NCBI GenBank assembly: GCA_964495345.1
Contig: CAZBVV010000054.1
Location: 1 to 11,637, forward strand
Reading direction: 5' to 3'
DNA: 11,637 nt
Origin: UBA1081 sp964495345
GTDB lineage: Bacteria; Bacillota; Clostridia; Oscillospirales; Acutalibacteraceae
The notes under the pieces were generated by a model. That model saw only the letters and a list, made by a program, of their open reading frames with translations, did not search any database and was not told where the DNA came from. This document shows, in pieces, positions 1-7,015 of the stretch; position 1 is the stretch's first letter, and each line of letters begins with the position of its first letter. The translations under genes and the position numbers were made by a program.

Positions 1-78
1 GAGGGCGTCGCTCCCTACGATTATCATTTCAACCCGCCACTAAATTATTGTTTATCTTTATATAAAGCAGGCACAAAT

Positions 79-120
79 GAAACACAGGCAGAAACTTTCC
101 TGCCTGTGTTTCTTTTATTA
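79..120 (+). terminator. Strong hairpin terminator near left edge
   Basis: A perfect 13-bp inverted repeat (79-91 with 100-112, arm GAAACACAGGCAG) encloses an 8-nt loop and is followed on the plus strand by TTTTATT. This is a typical Rho-independent terminator for a plus-strand transcript entering from outside the window. In the minus direction the hairpin lies 38 nt beyond the stop of the secreted-protein gene, but the trailing sequence there (ATTTGTG) is a poor U-tract, so it would be a weaker terminator. It is probably shared by converging transcripts. Confidence 0.8.
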
Positions 121-150
121 AATAATCGCCTTGCAAAGAAAAATGCGTTA

Positions 151-1290
151 TCAGCCAATCAAATCAGCAATACTTATATTCAAACCGAATGCATTAAGCA
201 TCTTTACAATAAGGTTAAGAAGTCTGAGAAGGAGCTCAAGCATGGGAGACATATCTATGGAGCTGAGGTCAAGTTCACCAAGTGAATCAAGACTGAAATC
301 ACTAAGAAGTTCAGCAAGCATAGATACTGTATAAGTTACAGTATTTGTGATTTTGATTGTAGTATCGGGATCTATATTTTCAATTGCGTAAACATCTACC
401 CACTCGTTGGTATCAGCATCCTCATATGTATAGATAGGTTCAAGATAAACCTTCTCTGTACCGCTTAACTCTCCGACGAGTGCACCAAGCTCATCAACAA
501 TGTAATAAACTTCATATGTATCATAATGAAGGTCATATTCCGAATCGAGATCAAGTCTTACCTCAAAGTAAAGGGTTTCATTTTCATAAATAACCTTTGT
601 ATTGCCCCATTCTACTGATTCATATGATGCACGATTCTTGATTGAAGTTTCTGAAAGGTCTGCACCACGATAAATAACTCTGTTTACTGTATAGTAATCA
701 GATGTGGGGAATTCATAAAGGAAACAGTCGTTGTAAAGATGATACTCGGAAACACAAACGGTAAGATCCTTGTCAGGTTTGATACCGTATGTACCTGCAC
801 TGCTCTTTGCAACATAATACTGTTCGTAAGGTTCACCGGGAAGAGCTGTATCTGTTGAGAGAGGATCAAGATCTGTGAGTTCATCTGCTGTTGTACCTGT
901 AGCAAAAGTAATAACTCTTACTGTCTGAGGCTCAATGTAATCTGCAATAGCAACGGTAAATTCAAGTGTTGTACCCGCTTTAACTTTAACGCTTGAGGGA
1001 GCACCCTTGATTTCTGTTGTAGTACCGGCTGCAGCCTGATGTTCCTCGCCGTCAATGATAAATGTGCTGTCCTCATTGTTTGTAACAACAAACCAATAAT
1101 CAACACCGTACTCATAACCCATATAATCTGCAACATAGTCATCTCTGAAAGGTGCAATATCATAGGGCAGATCTGCAAATGTTACGTCATAATATACAGT
1201 ATCATCTGCAGCAAAAGCAACAACAGAAAGAATACCGAATGACATAATCACTGCAAGAAGAACAGAGATAGTTTTTTTCATCTTATTCAT
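151..1290 (-). CDS. Secreted protein of unknown family
   Basis: I do not recognise a family. The 379-residue product has a clear Sec signal peptide: MNKMKK, a hydrophobic core at about residues 7-25, and a likely signal peptidase I site after AFA (residue 27). The mature protein is acidic and rich in Tyr, Asp, Glu and Thr, and looks mostly beta-stranded. It has only two cysteines (179 and 189), which could form a disulfide. The C-terminus (about 347-378) is different: a strongly amphipathic or hydrophobic helix rich in Leu and Ile (LELLLRLLNLIVKMLNAF) that could contact the membrane or a partner. No catalytic motif, sorting signal or dockerin is visible. The ATG start is supported by AAGGAGGAAT about 8 nt upstream and a consensus promoter, so the gene is probably transcribed on its own. 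The role is unknown; exported surface or binding protein is an inference. Confidence 0.85.
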   Translation of the reverse strand: MNKMKKTISVLLAVIMSFGILSVVAFAADDTVYYDVTFADLPYDIAPFRDDYVADYMGYEYGVDYWFVVTNNEDSTFIIDGEEHQAAAGTTTEIKGAPSSVKVKAGTTLEFTVAIADYIEPQTVRVITFATGTTADELTDLDPLSTDTALPGEPYEQYYVAKSSAGTYGIKPDKDLTVCVSEYHLYNDCFLYEFPTSDYYTVNRVIYRGADLSETSIKNRASYESVEWGNTKVIYENETLYFEVRLDLDSEYDLHYDTYEVYYIVDELGALVGELSGTEKVYLEPIYTYEDADTNEWVDVYAIENIDPDTTIKITNTVTYTVSMLAELLSDFSLDSLGELDLSSIDMSPMLELLLRLLNLIVKMLNAFGLNISIADLIG

Positions 1291-1332
1291 TAATTATTCC
1301 TCCTTGAGAAAATTACAATTATATACAATAAC

Positions 1333-1361
1333 ATTATATATCAGTTAAAAATAATTGTCAA
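1333..1361 (-). promoter_or_regulatory. Consensus vegetative promoter of the secreted-protein gene
   Basis: On the minus strand TTGACA (1356-1361) and TATAAT (1333-1338) are separated by exactly 17 bp. Both hexamers match the housekeeping sigma-A consensus fully. The expected 5' UTR is about 35 nt and carries the AAGGAGGAAT ribosome binding site. The promoter begins only 16 nt beyond the transporter stop codon, so the secreted-protein gene need not depend on transporter transcription. Confidence 0.85.
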
Positions 1362-1376
1362 TAGCAGCAGAAGAAT

Positions 1377-2861
1377 TTATTGACTATCATCCCCATTTTC
1401 ACCTGTATCAACCACTTTTGCAGCTCGTGAAACAGCAAGGTCATGCATCATTTGTTCCCTCGTTTTGCCGTGAACTTTAAAAAATAAGAGAATTATTGCT
1501 TCAATCAATCTGCCGATGCCGATAAGCAACGCAAAAAGCGTCCAGATATTTTTAAGCATTACAGGGTCAGTCTGTCGCACAAGTTTTCCGCCCATATATT
1601 TTGATTTAACACCGAGAACGGTAATAAGTCCGCCGCTGAGAAGTGTTGAAACCTGATTTACGATAAGATTTACATATCCCATAGCCGCACTCATAATACC
1701 CTCGTTACGAATACCTGTTTTCCATTCAACATAATCGTACATATCGCCCGTAAGAGCAGTTGTGCAGTATCTCTGCACACTGTTGAATGAACCTGCAACG
1801 GTAAGACCGATTGTCATATAGATAAGATTGAGCACAAGGTGGTCGTCACCGAAAGGATTATAACCAATAAACCACATCACGATATATGTAACACCACAAA
1901 TGGCATAGCTCAGTGATGCAAGATTTTTAAGTCCCATTTTCTTCGTAAGCTTAGGAGCGAGAGGCAAAACGAAATAGCTGGGAAGCCCAGTAAACAAACT
2001 TGTTATGGTGCTGTAAGAAACCTTACCGAAACAGTTGAGCCAAAAGTCGTTCTGCACACGGGAGCTGATACCTCTGCCGATTTCAAAAAAGCCTTTAAGC
2101 AGTAAAATCCACATAGGCTGACACTTCGCCACCATTTTTACGGATTGCCATACGCTGACCTGACTCATATCCTGTCTTGATGCCAGCGGCACTCTTTCAC
2201 GCAGAGAGAAGAATCCGAATGTTCTGAAAATTACCACAAGTGCAATAAAGAATAATGCACCGCCCACGTATATTGCACGTCTTGAAACAGATTCCGGCAA
2301 AAAGTCAATAAAGAACGGAAAAAGTGACGGAATCCATACACCGAAAAGATCAACATATGTATCCGCCGCAATAAGACGGTTTCTCTCGTTAACATTGGGA
2401 GTAAGATTGTAAAGCAAAGCAGAATATGCAGGATTGTAAAATGAGTTTGCAATTGAACCTATATAGTAAAGAACTGCAAAAATAATAAGATACACAAACT
2501 GTGACATACCCGTCGGAAGCATCCATGGGGTCATGTTTGCAATAAGCCATAAAGGAAGAGTGAGCAGCAGATAAGGTCTTACTCTGCCCCAGCGTGTTCT
2601 TGTTCTGTCAAGAATAGGGCCTGAAATTGCATTGTCAAACGTGTCAGCAAAGGTACATATAACACTCGCCGTACTCAGAGTTGCGGCTTCTGCACCTACA
2701 ATGGTTCTGTAATAAAAGTCCGAATTACTGCCGCTGAAAGTCTCCCAGTTTTTATCTCCCACACCGGAAAGTATATAAGATGCCATTTCTTTTGGAGAAA
2801 GATAGAATTTATTTTGTTGTTCAAGCTGTTTACCAACAGCCGTAGTTTGTGCTTCAGCCAA
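1377..2861 (-). CDS. GPH-family (MelB-like) sugar:cation symporter
   Basis: This 494-residue membrane protein belongs to the glycoside-pentoside-hexuronide:cation symporter family of the major facilitator superfamily. These import sugars or glycosides with Na+ or H+. The N-terminal half has the family signature with acidic residues at D73 and D76, followed by GPILDRTRTRWGRVRP (81-96). The C-terminal half has TGDMYDYVEWKTGIRNEG (371-388), also typical of the family. About a dozen hydrophobic segments are present and the length is slightly above the usual ~450-480. The start is TTG, chosen because GGAGG (2869-2873) sits 7 nt upstream and the next in-frame Met is residue 26. The substrate cannot be read from the sequence, and no glycosidase gene is adjacent. 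The gene diverges from the sigma-factor gene. I see no terminator between it and the next minus-strand gene. Confidence 0.9.
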   Translation of the reverse strand: MAEAQTTAVGKQLEQQNKFYLSPKEMASYILSGVGDKNWETFSGSNSDFYYRTIVGAEAATLSTASVICTFADTFDNAISGPILDRTRTRWGRVRPYLLLTLPLWLIANMTPWMLPTGMSQFVYLIIFAVLYYIGSIANSFYNPAYSALLYNLTPNVNERNRLIAADTYVDLFGVWIPSLFPFFIDFLPESVSRRAIYVGGALFFIALVVIFRTFGFFSLRERVPLASRQDMSQVSVWQSVKMVAKCQPMWILLLKGFFEIGRGISSRVQNDFWLNCFGKVSYSTITSLFTGLPSYFVLPLAPKLTKKMGLKNLASLSYAICGVTYIVMWFIGYNPFGDDHLVLNLIYMTIGLTVAGSFNSVQRYCTTALTGDMYDYVEWKTGIRNEGIMSAAMGYVNLIVNQVSTLLSGGLITVLGVKSKYMGGKLVRQTDPVMLKNIWTLFALLIGIGRLIEAIILLFFKVHGKTREQMMHDLAVSRAAKVVDTGENGDDSQ

Positions 2862-2896
2862 CTTGTTTCCTCCTTTACAAAATTTACGACAACAAT

Positions 2897-2925
2897 ATTG
2901 TAATCTATTTTGTACTTTTTTGCAA
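2897..2925 (-). promoter_or_regulatory. Likely promoter of the GPH transporter gene
   Basis: On the minus strand TTGCAA (2920-2925) and TACAAT (2897-2902) are 17 bp apart, each close to the sigma-A consensus. The start site would lie about 30 nt before the TTG initiation codon. The promoter is divergent from the sigma-gene promoter at 2988-3016, with about 60 bp between the two -35 boxes, room for a shared regulator. No clear operator palindrome is visible in that gap. Confidence 0.65.
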
Positions 2926-2987
2926 TAGAAAATCTTAAAATATTATGTACTAATCACACAGCCACAGTATATTGTTCACGATTTCTA

Positions 2988-3016
2988 TTGAATTTCCCCC
3001 TTAAATGTAATATAAT
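2988..3016 (+). promoter_or_regulatory. Vegetative-type promoter of the tethered sigma-factor gene
   Basis: TTGAAT (2988-2993) and TATAAT (3011-3016) are separated by 17 bp, a good match to the housekeeping consensus. Transcription would begin near 3023, almost on top of the GGAGG ribosome binding site (3025-3029), giving a leader of only about 15 nt. The gene therefore appears to be transcribed by the vegetative polymerase. I see no second promoter of a different class to suggest autoregulation. Confidence 0.75.
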
Positions 3017-3037
3017 ATAAAATCGGAGGTTGATTAC

Positions 3038-4270
3038 ATGACAAGTGATGAATACAGAAAACTTTCCATGCTTCTCTCAGGCATAAAAAACGGCTCAAGA
3101 GATGCATTTGCAGATATTTTTGATATGTACGAAAAGAAAGTTTATTTTCTTTGTTGCAAACTGCTTAAAAACATAACAGAAGCAAAAACAATGACCGTTG
3201 ACATATTTGCATACGCATACTTACAGATGTCGAATCTTCCAAGTGCCTCAACATTTGAAAAATGGCTGTACACGGCGGTTTTTAATCATTGTAGGCGTTA
3301 TTTAATCAACAACAGGCCTGAAGTTTACAGCGATTATATTGATTCAAACTCACCTGAGGGTGATAAAATCGACATTCTCATTACTCAGGATTATGACGAT
3401 ATGCTCAATTATCCCGACGGCATAGATGTAAGCGTTGAAATTATGCAGACCGCAGACTCAATTCTTTCCGAAATGCCTCAAAAAATACGCAACGTAGCAA
3501 TTCTCCATTATTTTTGCGGTTTCGAGGGTGAAGAAATTACAAAAATCGAACAGATTTCCCTTGCGGCATACAAAAACAGACTTTACAAAGCAAGAATCAG
3601 GCTAAAAACTGAAGAACATAAATACACGGGCATCGGCTACGATGTGCACGGCATGGTAACATTCTTTGCAGACGTGCTTTCCACCATGGCGGAAAGCATT
3701 GTTATCCCGAAAGATATTGCATCAAGTGTTACGGCAAGAACGGGAATCAACTGCATCAAAAGGCTCAATACCGATACGGAAAATTTTACGGATGATGAAT
3801 ATGATGCTGAAAACGAAAAAAACAGTAATTATAGGGCAACAAAATACGCCACCGTAACACAGACAAAAAAGGAGATGTCACCTGCCGTCAAAGTTTTAAC
3901 GGCAATTATTGCAATTATCGTTATTATAGCAGGTACTGTTGCCGTTGTACTTGCAATACAAAATCACAATCAGAACAAAAATGACACGGGAATCGTAGAG
4001 GATATAGAAACCACAACTCAAGCAGAAACCACCACCGAAACAGTCACCGAATCTACAACGGAAGAAACCACCACCGAAGAGGAAACAACTACTGAGGCGG
4101 AAACCACTACCGAAGCTGAAACTACCACCGAGGCAGAAACCACTACCGAAGCCACAACTGCACAACAGACAACGGAAACAACACAAGCAGATACGACAGA
4201 AACAACAACAGAAGAACCTACTACTGTCATCCCCGAAGATAATGCAGTATATATTGAACCATTGGAGTGA
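3038..4270 (+). CDS. Membrane-tethered ECF-type sigma factor with Thr/Glu-rich tail
   Basis: This 410-residue protein is a fusion. Residues about 21-95 resemble sigma-70 region 2 of ECF factors (AFADIFDMYEKKVYFLC, then FEKWLYTAVFNHCRRYL). Residues about 140-192 resemble region 4 (SEMPQKIRNVAILHYFCGF...RLYKARIRL), but its helix-turn-helix is degenerate (EQISLAAYKNRL where ECF proteins usually have a GIS..TVKSRL-like motif). A charged linker follows (about 195-282), then one transmembrane helix (about 285-308) preceded by KK, predicting cytoplasmic N-terminus and outside C-terminus. The remaining ~100 residues are a Thr/Glu-rich repeat tail with no folded domain. Ordinary ECF factors are about 160-200 residues and soluble. 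GGAGG lies 8 nt before the ATG. The stop overlaps the ribosome binding site region of the phosphomutase gene, indicating coupling. Inferred role: an envelope-linked transcription regulator, perhaps released by proteolysis. It could instead be a non-DNA-binding sigma-like protein. Confidence 0.85.
   Translation: MTSDEYRKLSMLLSGIKNGSRDAFADIFDMYEKKVYFLCCKLLKNITEAKTMTVDIFAYAYLQMSNLPSASTFEKWLYTAVFNHCRRYLINNRPEVYSDYIDSNSPEGDKIDILITQDYDDMLNYPDGIDVSVEIMQTADSILSEMPQKIRNVAILHYFCGFEGEEITKIEQISLAAYKNRLYKARIRLKTEEHKYTGIGYDVHGMVTFFADVLSTMAESIVIPKDIASSVTARTGINCIKRLNTDTENFTDDEYDAENEKNSNYRATKYATVTQTKKEMSPAVKVLTAIIAIIVIIAGTVAVVLAIQNHNQNKNDTGIVEDIETTTQAETTTETVTESTTEETTTEEETTTEAETTTEAETTTEAETTTEATTAQQTTETTQADTTETTTEEPTTVIPEDNAVYIEPLE
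4085..4156 (+). repeat. Thr/Glu-rich coding repeat in the sigma-factor tail
   Basis: The tail contains four tandem six-residue units of the type TTTEAE (residues 350-373). At the DNA level neighbouring units use different Thr and Glu codons, but alternate units match closely. GAGGCGGAAACCACTACC at 4094 recurs at 4130 with a single difference, and the match continues to 23 nt with 22 identical. The DNA period is therefore 36 bp, twice the protein period, which suggests expansion by duplication of a two-unit block. Confidence 0.75.
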
Positions 4271-4275
4271 TAGAA

Positions 4276-5766
4276 ATGTCATTACTGAAATTAAAAAGCG
4301 GAACAGATATAAGAGGTACGGCCGTTGGCGAAAATACAGACCTCACAGATGAAAACATTAAAAAAATTACCGCCGCATTTCTTATTTTTATGCAAAAAAA
4401 ATCAGGGCTCGAACCGTCACAGATGTGTATAGCAGTAGGGCATGATTCAAGAGTATCGGCAGAACGAATCAAAAACGCGGTAATAGATGTATTGCGTACA
4501 AAAAATGTAAAAGTTCTTGATTGCTCACTTTCATCAACGCCGTCAATGTTTATGACAACCGTAACTCTCGGTTGTACGGCTTCGGTTCAGATAACGGCAA
4601 GTCATCATCCATACGACAAAAACGGACTTAAATTTTTTACAAAAGACGGCGGTTTTGAGGGAAGCGAAATAGCTGAAATTCTTACGATTGCCGACAATAC
4701 GGATGTTTCGGATATTATCCCAAACCAAAAAGGTATTCCCACAGATTTTATGAGTGAATATTCCGCTATGCTCAGAAAAATGATTTGCGACGGCGTTAAT
4801 GCTGAAATTTACGATAAGCCCCTTGCAGGCTTTCACATTGTAACCGATGCGGGCAACGGAGCAGGCGGATTTTATGCCGAAAAGGTTTTAAAGGAGCTTG
4901 GTGCAGATATAACAGGCTCGCTGTTCCTTGAACCTGACGGAATGTTCCCAAACCACACACCAAATCCCGAAAATAAGGTTGCGATGAAATTTATTTCAGA
5001 TGCAGTCGTTGTATCAAACGCAGATTTAGGAGTAATTTTTGATACCGATGTTGACAGAGCCGCCTGTGTTGACGCATCCGGCAAAGAAATCAACAGAAAT
5101 AAGCTTGTTGCTCTTGCATCGGTAATCGCACTCCAAGACAATCCGGGTGCAACTATCGTTACGGACTCAGTAACGAGTGACGGTCTGCATGATTTTATTG
5201 AAAATCATCTGGGCGGTAAGCATCACCGATTTAAACGCGGATACAAAAATGTTATAAATGAAGCCATAAGACTTGAAAATGCGGGTATCTGCACTCCCCT
5301 TGCGATAGAAACCTCAGGTCATGCCGCACTCAAAGAAAATTATTTTCTGGATGACGGAGCATATCTTATAACGAAAATAATAATTCTGCTTGCAAAATTA
5401 CGCAAAGAGGGAAAAACACTAAAGGAGCTTATCGCAGACCTTAAAGAACCTTGCGAAGAAAAAGAGCTTCGATTCAAAATTCTTGCAGATGATTTTAAAT
5501 CATACGGTGAAAATGTTATCGCTCAACTTTTTGAATATGCAAAAACACAACAGGGTTGGACGGTTGCTCCCGATAATTATGAGGGTATAAGAATTTCACT
5601 TGACCAAAATCACGGAAACGGCTGGATGCTTCTGCGACTGAGCGTTCACGACCCCATACTCCCTTTCAACATTGAAAGTAATATTGAAGGCGGAGTTCAA
5701 GCGATTCTTTCACAGTTTACACCGTTTATCAGACAGTTCAGCGAACTTGACTTATCCGTTCTGTAA
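4276..5766 (+). CDS. Phosphoglucomutase/phosphomannomutase family protein
   Basis: This is a 496-residue member of the alpha-D-phosphohexomutase superfamily, cytoplasmic enzymes that move phosphate between C1 and C6 of a hexose phosphate and so feed nucleotide-sugar and envelope glycan synthesis. All four active-site loops are present in order. They are the phosphoserine loop TASHHPYDKNG (S109), the metal loop DTDVDR (256-261), the sugar loop ETSGH (345-349) and the C-terminal phosphate loop RLSVHDP (454-460). The metal loop has Thr where Gly is usual, and the phosphate loop differs from the common RxSGTEP form. A divergent subfamily related to plant-type homologues is likely, and the substrate (glucose, mannose or glucosamine phosphate) cannot be fixed. 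ATG 4276 was preferred over GTG 4267 because GGAG (4264-4267) lies 8 nt before it. That site sits at the end of the upstream sigma gene, implying translational coupling. Confidence 0.88.
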   Translation: MSLLKLKSGTDIRGTAVGENTDLTDENIKKITAAFLIFMQKKSGLEPSQMCIAVGHDSRVSAERIKNAVIDVLRTKNVKVLDCSLSSTPSMFMTTVTLGCTASVQITASHHPYDKNGLKFFTKDGGFEGSEIAEILTIADNTDVSDIIPNQKGIPTDFMSEYSAMLRKMICDGVNAEIYDKPLAGFHIVTDAGNGAGGFYAEKVLKELGADITGSLFLEPDGMFPNHTPNPENKVAMKFISDAVVVSNADLGVIFDTDVDRAACVDASGKEINRNKLVALASVIALQDNPGATIVTDSVTSDGLHDFIENHLGGKHHRFKRGYKNVINEAIRLENAGICTPLAIETSGHAALKENYFLDDGAYLITKIIILLAKLRKEGKTLKELIADLKEPCEEKELRFKILADDFKSYGENVIAQLFEYAKTQQGWTVAPDNYEGIRISLDQNHGNGWMLLRLSVHDPILPFNIESNIEGGVQAILSQFTPFIRQFSELDLSVL

Positions 5767-5779
5767 AATCACAGCAAAA

Positions 5780-5794
5780 TATATACCGTATATA
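5780..5794. promoter_or_regulatory. 15-bp palindrome adjoining the phosphatase promoter, candidate operator
   Basis: TATATAC-C-GTATATA is a perfect 7+7 inverted repeat around a single central C. It ends one base before the proposed -35 box of the alkaline phosphatase gene. The position suits a regulator binding site, either an activator abutting -35 or a repressor. It does not obviously match a PhoP-type direct-repeat box, and AT-rich palindromes can occur by chance. Confidence 0.45.
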
Positions 5795-5795
5795 C

Positions 5796-5825
5796 TTGAT
5801 TTTCTTAATCGCTGTATGGTATTAT
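5796..5825 (+). promoter_or_regulatory. Likely promoter of the alkaline phosphatase-DUF4474 pair
   Basis: TTGATT (5796-5801) and TATTAT (5820-5825) are separated by 18 bp, and TGG directly before the -10 gives an extended -10 (TGn) form. It lies 30 nt past the phosphomutase stop. I see no strong terminator between the two genes, so readthrough from the sigma-phosphomutase unit is also possible. Confidence 0.6.
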
Positions 5826-5857
5826 ATAAATAATAAATTTTTTAATGAGGTGCTATT

Positions 5858-7015
5858 ATGTTATCATCACTTTTAGCTTCATTGGGTGCAGTATGGGCAA
5901 AGGTTGCCGTTGTACTTATGTCAGTAGTTATGGCATTCAATTCATCACTCGGTCTTATTGTTGAAACATCAACTGTTGATCCTGCCGAATATGTTAACGA
6001 AAATGTCAAGAATGTTATTTACCTTATCGGTGACGGTATGGGGCAGCTTCATCTTGAAAAAGCAAAACAGGAAAGAAACATTACTCTTGTAATGGATACT
6101 TTTGAGTATACAGCATATTCAAGAACACGCTCACTTTCAAGCCTTGTTACCGACTCTGCCGCAAGCGGTACTGCTCTTGCAACAGGCGTAAGAACTTACA
6201 ACGGAGCAATCGGTGTTTATCTTTTTGATCCTATTGATGCATTCTCACACCCCAAGAACATCAGAGAGCTTTGTGCAGAAAACGGAATGATGACAGGTGT
6301 TGTTACAACTGATGCTACATCCGGTGCAACTCCCGCTTCATTCTCTGCCCACGAATCCGACAGAGATAAGACAGAAGGAATCTCACTTGACCAGCTCAAA
6401 AGTGATGCTGACCTTATATGGGGTAGTGCAAACGGCTATGTTACACAAAGTGCTGCAGAGGAAAACGGCTTTACATACGTTACAACATACGACGAAATGA
6501 TGGCTCTTGAAGAGGGCAGCAGAAGCTTTGCTCAGTTTACAAACAATCTCTGGACACTTGAGCAGTCAGACGAAAATACTCCCAATCTTGAGCAGATGAC
6601 AATGAAAGCTATTGACCTGCTTGACGATACAGACGAAGGCTTCTTTCTTATGGTTGAGGGTGCTCATATCGACAAACATTCACACAATAATAACGATGCG
6701 GGAATGACAGAAGCTCTTGAAGAGTTCGACAGAACAATCGCTGCTGTCCTCGAATATGCAGAAGCTGATGGCGAAACCCTTGTTGTTATCACAGCAGACC
6801 ATGAAACAGGCGGAATTATCACTAATGACGACGGTACATATTCATTCACACAGAGTGGTCATTCAGGAGCAGATGTATATATTCTTGCTTACGGCTCCGA
6901 CAATTTCGTTGCAGACGGCGAAACGATCAATAATTATGAAATTCCTCAGAGAATTGCATACACTCTCGGCTTTACAGAAGAACAGTTCCCTGCCGAGGTT
7001 AATAATTACGAATAA
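5858..7015 (+). CDS. Alkaline phosphatase, PhoA family, membrane-anchored
   Basis: The 385-residue protein is an alkaline phosphatase, a zinc/magnesium phosphomonoesterase that acts outside the cytoplasm. By comparison with E. coli PhoA the visible active-site residues are D59 (LIGDGMG), nucleophile S100 (TDSAASGTA), R169, E267, D272 and H276 (VEGAHIDKHSH), D314 and H315 (ITADHETGG) and H335 (SGHSG). At the position of PhoA D153 the sequence is GATP (G156 to P159) instead of DATP, so the Mg site may differ. A hydrophobic N-terminal segment (about 15-35), with no convincing signal peptidase site, suggests a signal anchor. The protein is shorter than many family members. GAGGTG lies 5 nt before the ATG. 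Its stop is 21 nt before the DUF4474 gene, so the two form an operon. Phosphate scavenging or envelope phosphate turnover is inferred. Confidence 0.93.
   Translation: MLSSLLASLGAVWAKVAVVLMSVVMAFNSSLGLIVETSTVDPAEYVNENVKNVIYLIGDGMGQLHLEKAKQERNITLVMDTFEYTAYSRTRSLSSLVTDSAASGTALATGVRTYNGAIGVYLFDPIDAFSHPKNIRELCAENGMMTGVVTTDATSGATPASFSAHESDRDKTEGISLDQLKSDADLIWGSANGYVTQSAAEENGFTYVTTYDEMMALEEGSRSFAQFTNNLWTLEQSDENTPNLEQMTMKAIDLLDDTDEGFFLMVEGAHIDKHSHNNNDAGMTEALEEFDRTIAAVLEYAEADGETLVVITADHETGGIITNDDGTYSFTQSGHSGADVYILAYGSDNFVADGETINNYEIPQRIAYTLGFTEEQFPAEVNNYE

Noticed and set aside
4267..4275. GTG as the start of the phosphohexomutase
   Set aside because: GGAG at 4264-4267 would overlap that start; ATG 4276 has correct 8-nt spacing.
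3896..4282. Minus-strand reading frames opposite the Thr/Glu repeats, giving Val/Ser-rich or Cys/Phe/Gly-rich proteins
   Set aside because: They are antisense to a repetitive coding region, have improbable compositions and no ribosome binding sites. The plus-strand frame has clear domains.
5771..5815. ACAGC/GCTGT inverted repeat after the phosphohexomutase as a terminator
   Set aside because: There are only 5 bp with a loop of over 30 nt and no U-tract following; it overlaps the phosphatase promoter.
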